From Sulfurovum sp. (lineage in GTDB: Bacteria > Campylobacterota > Campylobacteria > Campylobacterales > Sulfurovaceae), in the NCBI GenBank assembly GCA_002733215.1, contig NVUY01000008.1, positions 1-64,000 of the forward strand: a DNA stretch of 64,000 nt, read 5' to 3'. The position numbers and the translations under genes were made by a program. Of this stretch, positions 19,836 through 29,570 are shown piece by piece; positions within the stretch are counted from its first letter, which is position 1; each line of letters starts with the position of its first letter. The notes beneath the pieces were generated by a model. It was not told where the DNA came from and searched no databases. It saw nothing but the letters and a program-made list of their open reading frames with translations.

Positions 19836-21713
19836 TTATCCTTGGGTTTCTTCATTTTCATTCTGGGCTTGAATCGTTTTAAGATAGCTATTTTCACTTA
19901 AAAAGAGGTATAGTTTACCTAAAACTTCTCTTTTCTCTTCTTGGCTCATATGTTTGGACTCTTCAATACGGTACTTGAGTGTTTTGTCCATGATGTTGGT
20001 ATCATACTCAAGATCATCAAGCACATCCATAAGGTTTTGTGCCTCTATGAGGTTTTCAATCGTATATCCACCTTTTGTATCAAAGACAATGACTGCTTCT
20101 GTTGGATGGGTAAAAAGATTATGTTTCATGCCGAGAACTTCTTGATAAGCACCCGTTAAAAAGAAGCCTAAAAAGTATTCTTCTTTACTCACATCTATAT
20201 CGTGCAGATACAAGGGTAAGTCACGGTTAAACCCTATCTCCCCATCAGAGTCACAGGTAATGTCCCAGATACTTGCAGGATTTGTAGGTTTGATATTTAA
20301 TTTATCCAGCGGCATGATCGGAAACTGCTGTGCCAAACCCCAAAAGTCAGGTAGTGACTGGAACGCTGAAAAGTTTACAAGATATTTTTCCTGTATGCGG
20401 TCTTGCAGTTTTTTAAGTTCATCTGTTCCTTCATCCCGAAGGAGTGAAATAGCTTTTTTTATGATGAGATTGACAAGTATCTCCGTATTGGAACGGTCTT
20501 CCAAGTCTATGTACCCCAGGTCAAAGAGTGTCAGCAGGCTTTCCATGTGATCAAGTGCATCATGCAGGTACTCTCTGGCATGTTCACGTGATAAAGAGTT
20601 ATACAGATCATGCAGTTCTTCTATAAGCGGCGGGTTTGTTTTTTTGAGTCGTAAAGCTTTTGCATTGTATTCCTGAGAAAAAAGTTCAAGAACGGGAGTG
20701 ACTAACACAGAGTGGGATGCTGCAATATATCGTCCGGATTCTGTAAATATATCCGGTTCCGCCACACCTTTACTTTTAGCTATCTCTTGCATAAGATAGA
20801 CGACATCATTGGCAAATTCGCCCAAGGAGTAATTCCTTTCTTGCTTACCTTCATGCTGACTGTACTCTACAGCCAAGCCACCACCGATGTTGATGGCGCC
20901 CAGTGCATAAGCACCGCGTTTTTTAAGTTCTGCATAAATGTTTCCAGCTTCTCTGAGTGCTTTTTTGAGCGGAGCGATGTCAGACATCTGTGAACCTATA
21001 TGAAAATGGATCATCCAAAGGTGGTCCAGAAGAGTGTTTTTCTTGAGCATTTCATACGCTTCAAGCAGTTCTGTAGAAGTCAGTCCGAATTTAGAAGAGT
21101 ATCCGCCGCTTTTTGCCCAGATACCGATGCCTGAACTGTGAAGCCGTATACGTACTCCGATCTTAGGCGAGACAGGAGTTTCAATGTCTGCATTGAATTC
21201 TTTGTTGACCTGTATGATCGTCTCGAGTTCACCCAGACCTTCTATGGTCACTGTGATGTTGTGTCCCATCTTTGCTGCGATGAAGCAAAGTGAGATCATC
21301 TCTTTGTCTTTAAATCCATTGACCGTGATAGGAGCGCCCAGAGGGGTTTTGGTCATGGCAATGATAAGTTCTGCTTTAGACCCGGCTTCCAGACCATAGT
21401 TATAATTTTTAGAGACATTCATAAGGGCATGTATAAAGTTTGGAAATTGATTGACCTTAAGAGGGAAAACCGCTTGAAAGTTTCCTTTGTAGTTGAATGC
21501 TTCTTTGGCTTTTTCAAAGGTGTTAAAGAGTGTTGAGATCTGTTTTTCTATGAGATGGGGAAAACGAAGGAGAAGAGGACCCTTGTATCCTTTCTCTCGT
21601 ATCTCCTGAGTGATCTCAAGAACTGAGGGTTTGGAAGCATGGTTGATGTTGACAGTATCATTTTGAATGATAAAGTTATTATCACCCCAAATGTCCAAAC
21701 CAAAATTTTTCAC
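19836..21713 (-). CDS. speA: Biosynthetic arginine decarboxylase
   Basis: FPLKVNQFPNFIHAL, GLEAGSKAEL, INIGGGLAVEYSQHEG. Confidence 0.93.
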   Translation of the reverse strand: MKNFGLDIWGDNNFIIQNDTVNINHASKPSVLEITQEIREKGYKGPLLLRFPHLIEKQISTLFNTFEKAKEAFNYKGNFQAVFPLKVNQFPNFIHALMNVSKNYNYGLEAGSKAELIIAMTKTPLGAPITVNGFKDKEMISLCFIAAKMGHNITVTIEGLGELETIIQVNKEFNADIETPVSPKIGVRIRLHSSGIGIWAKSGGYSSKFGLTSTELLEAYEMLKKNTLLDHLWMIHFHIGSQMSDIAPLKKALREAGNIYAELKKRGAYALGAINIGGGLAVEYSQHEGKQERNYSLGEFANDVVYLMQEIAKSKGVAEPDIFTESGRYIAASHSVLVTPVLELFSQEYNAKALRLKKTNPPLIEELHDLYNSLSREHAREYLHDALDHMESLLTLFDLGYIDLEDRSNTEILVNLIIKKAISLLRDEGTDELKKLQDRIQEKYLVNFSAFQSLPDFWGLAQQFPIMPLDKLNIKPTNPASIWDITCDSDGEIGFNRDLPLYLHDIDVSKEEYFLGFFLTGAYQEVLGMKHNLFTHPTEAVIVFDTKGGYTIENLIEAQNLMDVLDDLEYDTNIMDKTLKYRIEESKHMSQEEKREVLGKLYLFLSENSYLKTIQAQNENEETQG

Positions 21714-21783
21714 AGGGCTATCCTTAGATTTTATTATGATAATTATATCAAAACTTAATCTAATCTTACCTATAATAGTTCTT

Positions 21784-22887
21784 ATGAAGCAACAGTTCTT
21801 AGAGTATGAAGCAGACCAGCATCATCTTAAGCTTATTTCCCGGGGAGAATGGACACTGAACTTTATCCTCCTCATTGAAAAAGAACTGCGTAAGATCCCT
21901 TGTGATAAAAAGATAGTCTGGGATGTGTCAGGAGTGAGTGAATTTGACTCTGCAGGTATACTGCTTTTTATAGAATATTTTGAACGCTTTAAAAAAGAGA
22001 CCAGTCTGGAAGTCATGGGTTACAGTGACAAGCAAAAAGAGATGTATAGACTTTTGAGAACAAGTACCCAAGAGATAGAAGTGCCTAGAAAACGAAGCAC
22101 TCTTGAACGTTTAGGCAGAAATACCTTTGAGACCTATACGGATATCAAGGAGTTCATTACTTTTATCGGACATCTTTTTTATGCGATATTCCATACTTTT
22201 ACTAATCCCAAAAATATACGTTTTAAAGAGATGGTATATCACATCCACCAGTCAGGATTCAATGCGATCATTATTATAGGTTTGACCTCCTTTCTGGTCG
22301 GTATGGTCATCTCTTATCAGGGCTCTGTTCAACTGGCGAAATTTGGTGCAGATATCTTCATTGTCGATACGGTGGCGATCTCCATCACTCGGGAATTGGG
22401 ACCCATGATCACTGCTATCGTCATCGCAGGGCGCAGCGGGTCTGCCTATACTGCCGAGATAGGGGCCATGAAGATCACGGAAGAGATCGCTGCCATGCGT
22501 ACCATGGGTTTTGACCCTTATGCATTTTTGGTACTTCCCCGTGTTTTTGCATTAATGATCGCCTTACCGTTATTGATCTTCTTTGCTGATATTGTAGGTA
22601 TAGCGGGCGGTATGTTTGCAGCAAATATGCAACTGGGTATCTCTCCGGCACTGTTTATAGACAGAGTATACGAAGTACTGGAAGTAAAACATTATCTGCT
22701 TGGTATGATGAAAGGACCGGTCTTTGCCTTTCTCATAGCGTCTATAGGATGTTTTCGAGGATTCCAGGTTTCTCATAACACAGAGAGTATCGGACTGCAT
22801 ACCACACAGTCTGTTGTCAATTCCATTTTCCTGGTCATCGCTTTTGATGCCGTTTTCTCAGTGATATTTACGGAGCTCGGACTATGA
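21784..22887 (+). CDS. mlaE: ABC transporter permease, MlaE family with N-terminal STAS domain
   Basis: ITRELGPMITAIVIAGRSGSAYTAEIGAMKITEEI; start re-set to ATG 21784 (MKQQFLEYE). Confidence 0.92.
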   Translation: MKQQFLEYEADQHHLKLISRGEWTLNFILLIEKELRKIPCDKKIVWDVSGVSEFDSAGILLFIEYFERFKKETSLEVMGYSDKQKEMYRLLRTSTQEIEVPRKRSTLERLGRNTFETYTDIKEFITFIGHLFYAIFHTFTNPKNIRFKEMVYHIHQSGFNAIIIIGLTSFLVGMVISYQGSVQLAKFGADIFIVDTVAISITRELGPMITAIVIAGRSGSAYTAEIGAMKITEEIAAMRTMGFDPYAFLVLPRVFALMIALPLLIFFADIVGIAGGMFAANMQLGISPALFIDRVYEVLEVKHYLLGMMKGPVFAFLIASIGCFRGFQVSHNTESIGLHTTQSVVNSIFLVIAFDAVFSVIFTELGL

Positions 22888-23672
22888 AGTGCATGATCAA
22901 AGTGGAAAATGTTGTCACAAGATTTGGATCAAGAACCATCCATGACGGGGTCTCTCTTCAGATCAATGAAAATGAGATCTATGGTATTTTGGGGGAGAGT
23001 GGTTCTGGAAAATCAGTACTGATGAAAGAGATGATCATGCTTATGGAACCTTGTGCGGGAGAGGTAACGGTTCTGGGTAAACCTTTAAAAGGCATCTCTT
23101 TTAAAGATGCTCAGGCACTGCGTAGTGACTGGGGGGTACTTTTTCAGTTTGGAGCGCTTTATTCCTCTTTGACGATCGCCGAAAATATAGAAGTACAGCT
23201 CAAAGAGTTTACAAACATTTCCAAGATGATGAGAGATAAACTGGTACAGTCAAAGTTGGCACTTGTAGGACTGGAACCCTATGTCGGGGCACTTTATCCT
23301 TCTGAACTCTCCGGGGGTATGGTGAAACGTGCAGCTCTTGCCAGGGCACTGGCGATGGAACCAAAGCTGCTTTTTCTGGATGAACCAACCTCGGGACTCG
23401 ACCCCATAGGTGCACGTAATTTTGATGCGCTTATCGTAGAACTGCGTGATCTTCTGGGGATCACGGTGGTGATGATCACCCATGATCTTGATAGTATTTT
23501 CAGCATTGTGGACAGATTGGCTGTTTTGGCAGACAAAAAGGTAGTAGCAGAGGGATCGCTTGAAAATGTGTTACAATCACAACATCCTTTTGTGGAAGAA
23601 TTTTTTAAGAATGAGTACAGCAAAACGCATTTTCAAGATAAAGCAGTAATGAATAAGGGTAAAGATGTATAG
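22884..23672 (+). CDS. mlaF: ABC transporter ATP-binding protein, MlaF family
   Basis: GESGSGKSVL, LSGGMVKRAALARAL, LFLDEPTSGLDP. Confidence 0.93.
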   Translation: MKCMIKVENVVTRFGSRTIHDGVSLQINENEIYGILGESGSGKSVLMKEMIMLMEPCAGEVTVLGKPLKGISFKDAQALRSDWGVLFQFGALYSSLTIAENIEVQLKEFTNISKMMRDKLVQSKLALVGLEPYVGALYPSELSGGMVKRAALARALAMEPKLLFLDEPTSGLDPIGARNFDALIVELRDLLGITVVMITHDLDSIFSIVDRLAVLADKKVVAEGSLENVLQSQHPFVEEFFKNEYSKTHFQDKAVMNKGKDV

Positions 23673-24597
23673 CAAAGTAAATTATACAATAGTCGGTCTT
23701 TTTGTTCTGCTTTTTGGTATAGCGATGGTCTGGTTTGCTTTTTGGCTTGCCAAATATGGTTTAGATGAAGACTTTGAGACCTATAGACTGGAAATAAAAG
23801 AGTCCGTTGCAGGACTTTCCATAGACTCCAATGTCAAACTGCATGGTGTGAATGTCGGGTCTGTCAGCGAAATACGTATCAATCCTGAAAACATAGAAAG
23901 GGTTGAAATCCTTGTGAAAATAAAACAGGGCATACCTATCAAAGAAGACATGGTCGCCCATACACAAATGTTCGGTGTGACAGGACTCTTGTCTATAGAG
24001 ATCGACGGTGGTACGAACAGCGCTAAAACCCTGGTACCGACAGAAGAGTACATTCCCCTTATACCGACAAAACCTTCATTGTTATCGAAACTCTCAAACA
24101 GTCTTGGCGGTCTGAGTGAGAAGCTGGAAAATCTGCTGGCACAGAGTGAAAAACTGCTTTCGGAGCATAATGTTGAAACCCTGGGGAATATTCTTGATAA
24201 TACAGAGAAAATAACAGCCAAAGGAGAAGCGTTGGAAGATAAAGTCATGGTGACACTTGAAGAGTTCAGGGTTTCTATGGCCAATATCAATACAAAGTTT
24301 ACAGAAGCGACCATAGATTTCAAAGAGATGCAAAAAGATTTTTCAGAGATCAAAGAAGTGACTCTGCCTGCTATTGATACTTTGAGGGAAAGCGGTAAAA
24401 ACTTTAATAGGGTGGCAAAGAAAGTTGAGAAGAGCATAGACAGAGGGGATTATAATCTCAAAAAGATCTTTGAACCGATGCTTGTAGATATAGAAATACT
24501 TTTAAATCAGCTCAACGATATGTCACGAAATTTAGGCAATAATCCAAGTGATCTGCTGTTTAAATCCAGAAAATCAAGAAGAGGACCGGGAGAATGA
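23665..24597 (+). CDS. mlaD: MlaD (MCE domain) protein
   Basis: N-terminal TM, SVAGLSIDSNVKLHGVNVGSVSEI MCE motif. Confidence 0.92.
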   Translation: MYSKVNYTIVGLFVLLFGIAMVWFAFWLAKYGLDEDFETYRLEIKESVAGLSIDSNVKLHGVNVGSVSEIRINPENIERVEILVKIKQGIPIKEDMVAHTQMFGVTGLLSIEIDGGTNSAKTLVPTEEYIPLIPTKPSLLSKLSNSLGGLSEKLENLLAQSEKLLSEHNVETLGNILDNTEKITAKGEALEDKVMVTLEEFRVSMANINTKFTEATIDFKEMQKDFSEIKEVTLPAIDTLRESGKNFNRVAKKVEKSIDRGDYNLKKIFEPMLVDIEILLNQLNDMSRNLGNNPSDLLFKSRKSRRGPGE

Positions 24598-25175
24598 CAA
24601 GAAGTAAACACTTAGCACTCAGCATACTGTTGATCGGCTTAATGGGATGTACAAAAGCACCGGCACTGAAGATCTATAGCCTTGAGATCCCTGCTGTGGG
24701 AGCAGTGCATAGCAGTCCATACAGAAGTAAAAGTATCAAGGTCGCCTACCCTCAAAGTTTAAAAGAGCAGATATCGCAAAAGATGTACTTTTCATACAGC
24801 AGCAGTGACAGAGGGAATTATCAAAACTCTGAGTGGTCAAACACGGTCTCAAAACTTTTACAGGGTACCTTTATAGAAGTGTTAGACAGCAGCAGACTGT
24901 TTAAAGCAGTGCTCTTTGACACATCAGCGGCCAACGAAGATTACAGGCTGGAGAGTACGGTATTTGCTTTCTCTCACAGTGTAAGAGGGACAGCATCCTA
25001 CGCTCTGGTTTCCATACAGTTTAATCTGATAGATACGAACACAGGCCGTTTGGTAAAAAGTAAAAGGTTCAGCTACAGGGAAGAAACAGACAGTGTAGAT
25101 GCCCAGGGCTATGCTGCTGCTACTAATGTGGCGTTGGCAAGGTTGAGCAGAGACTTGGTGAGATGGTTGCGTTAG
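24594..25175 (+). CDS. ABC-type transport auxiliary lipoprotein (PqiC-like)
   Basis: Lipobox LMGCTKAPALKIYSLE; overlaps mlaD stop. Confidence 0.75.
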   Translation: MTRSKHLALSILLIGLMGCTKAPALKIYSLEIPAVGAVHSSPYRSKSIKVAYPQSLKEQISQKMYFSYSSSDRGNYQNSEWSNTVSKLLQGTFIEVLDSSRLFKAVLFDTSAANEDYRLESTVFAFSHSVRGTASYALVSIQFNLIDTNTGRLVKSKRFSYREETDSVDAQGYAAATNVALARLSRDLVRWLR

Positions 25176-25234
25176 CGTTAATTTTATGTTATCATACGTT
25201 TGAAGAGAGAGTTTTAGCTCTCTCTATGGAAATA

Positions 25235-25297
25235 CTATTTATTGAGATATCGCAAGATAATCAATAAAATAGCGAGTATTAGGATAAGTTCATCCAT
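25235..25297 (-). CDS. Candidate 20-aa membrane peptide (type I toxin-like)
   Basis: MDELILILAILLIILRYLNK preceded by GGGAGTGGGTG and a long stem GCAGTTCT...AGAACTGC. Confidence 0.35.
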   Translation of the reverse strand: MDELILILAILLIILRYLNK

Positions 25298-25443
25298 AAT
25301 ATTCACCCACTCCCACAGTTAAGATTTAACTTGGGTTCAAACAGCAGTTCTTACCTGTTGTTTGATTAAACAAGCTAGAACTGCAAAATTATTTTAGCTA
25401 AGTTATTTTTTATTTGTAGAAAATATGTCAAATTGACATACTT

Positions 25444-26655
25444 TTAAAACTCTCCAACCAAAACAGTTGACTCTACCTTACTCTCCAGATCTTTCACCCA
25501 TACCGTACCGTTTTTCAACTCATCTTCACCTATAAGAACACAGTAACGTGCCTTGACTTTGTCTGCACCTTTCATATGGCTTTTGAAGCCTTTTGAAGCA
25601 TATTCCAGGGTCACTTTTGTCTCTTTGCGTTTAGTTCTGGCTAGAGGAAAGAGGGCTTCTACTGCCTCTTCTACCATAGCACCCATATAGATGCCTTCAC
25701 GTGTCACTTCCGGCATTTGTACCAGTTCCATGATCCTCTCTATCCCTATGGCGAAACCAACTGCCGGGGTAGGTTTACCATCTAAGAATTCTACAAGTTT
25801 ATCGTAACGCCCACCGCCTGCGATGGCAGACTGTGAACCGATCTCGTTGCTGACAAATTCAAAGGCTGTTTTATTGTAGTAGTCCAGTCCTCGTACAAGG
25901 TTTGTGTCCACTTCATACTTTATGCTTGCCTTGTCGAGAAGGAGAATGAGTTTGTTGAAATTTGGGTCACATTCGTCACAAAGATTATGTATGAGTTTTG
26001 GTGAGTTTGTGAGTAGTGTCTGACACGTTGTATTTTTACAGTCAAGTACACGTATAGGGTTAGTCTCTATACGTCTGTTACAGTCTTCACACAACTCTTC
26101 CTGTGTCTCTCTCAAAAAGCCTACAAGGTGTTGTTTGTATGGAGGCATACAGGTCGTACATCCCAGTGAGTTTATCTGTAGGTCAAAACCAATGCCAAGT
26201 TCTTCAAAGATCTGGCTTATCATTGTGATGATCGTAAAGTCTTCATAGACAGAAGCTTCCCCAAAACTCTCACAGCCAAACTGGTGAAACTCCCTCAAAC
26301 GACCTTTCTGCGGTCTTTCATAACGGAACATAGGTCCGTAGTAGTAAAACTTCTGTTTCACAGGCTGGCGGTCAAGTTTTGCATGCACAAAAGCACGCAC
26401 GACACCTGCAGTTCCTTCAGGACGCATACAGACATCATTACCGCCTTTGTCTTCAAACTGGTACATCTCTTTTCCCACGATGTCAGAACTCTCACCTACA
26501 GAACGTTTAAAGAGTGCAGTCTCTTCAAGTATAGGGGTTTCGATGTAGCCATAGCCATACTTTTTCGCTACAGCTATAGCCGTCGTTATGATGTGGACAA
26601 AGCGTTGGCTGTCATCAAAAGTGAGGTCTTTCATGCCTCTGAGTGGGTTTATCAT
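25444..26655 (-). CDS. hisS: Histidyl-tRNA synthetase
   Basis: INPLRGMKD, MRPEGTAGVVRAF, RGLDYYNKTAFEF; start re-set from 26700. Confidence 0.95.
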   Translation of the reverse strand: MINPLRGMKDLTFDDSQRFVHIITTAIAVAKKYGYGYIETPILEETALFKRSVGESSDIVGKEMYQFEDKGGNDVCMRPEGTAGVVRAFVHAKLDRQPVKQKFYYYGPMFRYERPQKGRLREFHQFGCESFGEASVYEDFTIITMISQIFEELGIGFDLQINSLGCTTCMPPYKQHLVGFLRETQEELCEDCNRRIETNPIRVLDCKNTTCQTLLTNSPKLIHNLCDECDPNFNKLILLLDKASIKYEVDTNLVRGLDYYNKTAFEFVSNEIGSQSAIAGGGRYDKLVEFLDGKPTPAVGFAIGIERIMELVQMPEVTREGIYMGAMVEEAVEALFPLARTKRKETKVTLEYASKGFKSHMKGADKVKARYCVLIGEDELKNGTVWVKDLESKVESTVLVGEF

Positions 26656-26749
26656 TTTAGTGCCTTTTGTGTAAAGAGGGTACCCATAAAGGGTACCCAT
26701 ACGGGTAATGTAGGGGCAATCCCTTGTGGTTGCCCTTTAATAGTTGTAA

Positions 26750-27325
26750 TTATAGCTCTAAATAGCTCAATATCTTTTGATGTATGTTCTCAATACTATC
26801 GGTAGCATCTACTTCCAGATAGTCAATACCCAGTTTTTTCAAACTCTCGTGCATTTTATTTTGTACATTTAGTAGGTATTCTAATCCCCGTAACTCTATA
26901 CCATCGAGCTTTTTTTCAGAGGTTCTTTGCTGTAATGTCTCCATGTTTGTTAGAAACAAGATGATTTTATCAGGAAAATGTCCACTTAACGCAAACTTGT
27001 TGAGTCCGACCAGTTCTTCAAAATCAAAATCATCATTGGCAAGTGCATACCCAATCCCTGAAAGAAAGCCTCTATCGGAGATAATCGTTTTGTCTTTATT
27101 GGGTGCAATAATTTCCTGGTAATGTTCTGCACGGTCAGCTAAAAACAGCAGGAGTTCTGCTCGTTTAGAAGCTAAATTGTCTGCAAGGAGTATTTCTCTG
27201 GCTTTTTTCCCAAAAACAGTACCGCCAGGCTCATGTGTGACTATGACCTCTGGATGTTTTTGTGCTATGAGGTCTATCTGCGTACTTTTCCCACAAGTGT
27301 CTATACCTTCAAAGAGTATGTACAT
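26750..27325 (-). CDS. tmk: Thymidylate kinase
   Basis: LFEGIDTCGKSTQIDLI, VTHEPGGT, SDRGFLSG. Confidence 0.95.
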   Translation of the reverse strand: MYILFEGIDTCGKSTQIDLIAQKHPEVIVTHEPGGTVFGKKAREILLADNLASKRAELLLFLADRAEHYQEIIAPNKDKTIISDRGFLSGIGYALANDDFDFEELVGLNKFALSGHFPDKIILFLTNMETLQQRTSEKKLDGIELRGLEYLLNVQNKMHESLKKLGIDYLEVDATDSIENIHQKILSYLEL

Positions 27326-27810
27326 TAGCTTAGGTATCCTTGTATCATTTTAAGTACTGTAGGATGAAGAAGATGTTCCACCTTGCCATTAAAAGGTAAA
27401 ATGGAACGAACAACAGAAGAGCTTACATAGCCATACTCAAGACTAGGCATAAGGAAGATAGTCTCTAAATCTTTTTTAAGTGAGGCATTGGCATAACCCA
27501 TTTGGAGTTCATACTCAAAGTCACTCACAGCTCTTAAACCACGTACTAAGATGTTAGCATCTAATTCATCAGAGAGGTCAACAAGCAGTTTGTTAAAGCC
27601 TATGACTTTGATATTCATCATCCCTTCGGTACCTGCTTTTACCATAGCAACACGTTGTTCCAGCGTGAACATAGGTTTTTTAGCGGTAGAGTCTGCCACA
27701 GCCACGATGATTTCATCAAACATATGGGATGCACGTTTGATAATGTCTAAATGTCCTACCGTAATAGGGTCAAATGTCCCTGGGTATATGGCACGTCTGA
27801 TACTACTCAT
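27325..27810 (-). CDS. coaD: Phosphopantetheine adenylyltransferase
   Basis: AIYPGTFDPITVGHLDII, LVRGLRAVSDFEYELQM. Confidence 0.97.
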   Translation of the reverse strand: MSSIRRAIYPGTFDPITVGHLDIIKRASHMFDEIIVAVADSTAKKPMFTLEQRVAMVKAGTEGMMNIKVIGFNKLLVDLSDELDANILVRGLRAVSDFEYELQMGYANASLKKDLETIFLMPSLEYGYVSSSVVRSILPFNGKVEHLLHPTVLKMIQGYLS

Positions 27811-28338
27811 TTATTTTCTCCCCCATCTTTCATACAAATTATTTTCAATACCTAAAACATCATACCACTTCCCAATGATGAATTTCTCCATATCTTCCAG
27901 AGAAGAAGATTCAGAATAATATCCCATCACAGGAGGTGCGACTATGACACCCAATGCGGCTAATTTTTGCATATTTTCCAAAGCGATGGCAGAAAAAGGC
28001 AACTCTCTTGGAGCAAGAAGTAGCTTTTTCTGCTCTTTCAGTGCCACAGCAGCGACACGGGTAGGTAAGTTGTCAGATATGCCACAAGCCACCTTTGCCA
28101 ACGTGTTCATGCTGCAAGGGATGATAGCAGTCGCATCGACTCTAAAAGAACCGCTTGATATTGAAGCCGCAATATTATCTGATGAATGCAGTGTGACTTG
28201 TTTGTTTTCAAAAGATTCAACAGTAAGGGCATTATCTGAAACAACAACATGCACTTCGATCTCTGAAGGCAAATAGTCAACAAACTTCTTGCCCAATAGA
28301 ACACCACTGGCACCGGTAATTGCAACGACGAGCTTCAT
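27811..28338 (-). CDS. ubiX: UbiX family flavin prenyltransferase
   Basis: VVAITGASGVLLG, IIPCSMNTLAKVACGISDNL, REL; start re-set from 28371. Confidence 0.92.
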   Translation of the reverse strand: MKLVVAITGASGVLLGKKFVDYLPSEIEVHVVVSDNALTVESFENKQVTLHSSDNIAASISSGSFRVDATAIIPCSMNTLAKVACGISDNLPTRVAAVALKEQKKLLLAPRELPFSAIALENMQKLAALGVIVAPPVMGYYSESSSLEDMEKFIIGKWYDVLGIENNLYERWGRK

Positions 28339-28351
28339 GATATACCTAACT

Positions 28352-28380
28352 CTCGTTCCCATGCTCTGCATGGGAACGAG
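28352..28380. repeat. Perfect hairpin CTCGTTCCCATGC-TCT-GCATGGGAACGAG
   Basis: 13-bp perfect arms, 3-nt loop, in the leader of ubiX. Confidence 0.85.
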
Positions 28381-28463
28381 GTTTTATTTATTTTATTAAA
28401 AAGATTATATCAGAAAGAAAATTAGTTTTTGGATTTATATTCCAATAGGAAGTATCCTATAAC

Positions 28464-29276
28464 TTATTGTATCTTGAGTCCTAGCATTTTGGCAATATTT
28501 AATACAGACTCTTTATGTTCTTCTGGAGAATGCCTGTACCATTCCTTTAATTTTTGGGAAATATCTTTATGCTTATTTTTTTTCCCGAGATTCAAATATT
28601 GAATGCTGCGGACATCAAATTTACCTGATTTAATTAATCGATAGATAGCAGTTCCTACGACTTCATTTTTTTTCCTTAAATAAGGATTCTTTCTCAGAGA
28701 CTCCTCATGTATAATGAGCCATTCAGATAAATGATCACTGTTACCCCTATGTTCCTCAGAGAGCAAGTTGATAAGATAATCTTTGAGTGAAGAAGCATAT
28801 GGTTTCCAACTAGGATGAGGAGGTGTGTGTTCCCACTGGATACTCATCTTATCTATAGTATGAAGAGATATGGCTTCACATAATGATTCTTCGAACCATT
28901 GGTTCTTATCATTGCCTTTTTCATAATTAGATAAAATATGGCAGAATTCATGAGAAAACTGATAGGCTAGCTGTGCCCAATAATTACCAGCAATATTTAC
29001 AAAGATAATATATTCGTTATTTTGTCCTCTTTGATAAAGTACTTTTGGACCTCGTTTGTCATTTTTTAAGAGTATTGGATTTAGCTTTTTCATAGGAAAA
29101 TAAGGCATTAAATTTGATACTACGGATACTGCAACTGCCCGAACAGCAACACCTTCGTCATAATTCCAGTTATCGAGTACTGGGTAAATATCTACAGCAT
29201 TATAATTTTTTGCATAGGCAGGTGAGTTTAAAAGTACTATAAGCAGTGCCATTGCTATACATTTTAAGTATTTCAT
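28464..29276 (-). CDS. Secreted zincin-like protein
   Basis: Signal peptide MKYLKCIAMALLIVLLNSPAYA and FSHEFCHILS (HExxH). Confidence 0.6.
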   Translation of the reverse strand: MKYLKCIAMALLIVLLNSPAYAKNYNAVDIYPVLDNWNYDEGVAVRAVAVSVVSNLMPYFPMKKLNPILLKNDKRGPKVLYQRGQNNEYIIFVNIAGNYWAQLAYQFSHEFCHILSNYEKGNDKNQWFEESLCEAISLHTIDKMSIQWEHTPPHPSWKPYASSLKDYLINLLSEEHRGNSDHLSEWLIIHEESLRKNPYLRKKNEVVGTAIYRLIKSGKFDVRSIQYLNLGKKNKHKDISQKLKEWYRHSPEEHKESVLNIAKMLGLKIQ

Positions 29277-29570
29277 ACATTAATCCAATTGTATCCAAGT
29301 TTTATGGCTTGTTGTAAACATAATAATATCTAAATTAACTATGGAATATTTGAAATTTATAAGAGATAATATGTATCTAGGAGTCTGTTAATATAAACAG
29401 CAGTGGTACAAAAGATAAGGCTCTAGAAAATATAGGTGGCGACTGAGCCTAAAGTTTTATAGTTTTAAGAAAAGATTAAAAAAACTTTAAGAAGAATAAC
29501 ATATCGTAGGGGATAAGATATAGTTATGCGTAGCAGCACTAAAATTTAAGATAAAAAAGGAGGAAATAAA

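Noticed and set aside
22570-24437. Minus-strand ORFs in the mla operon, including the 218-aa ORF at 23781
   Set aside because: Shadow ORFs of mlaE/F/D; Ser/Phe-rich composition typical of antisense frames.
29390-29560. Possible riboswitch upstream of the M6 protease
   Set aside because: Only a 6-bp AGGCTC/GAGCCT stem found; no conserved riboswitch core recognised.
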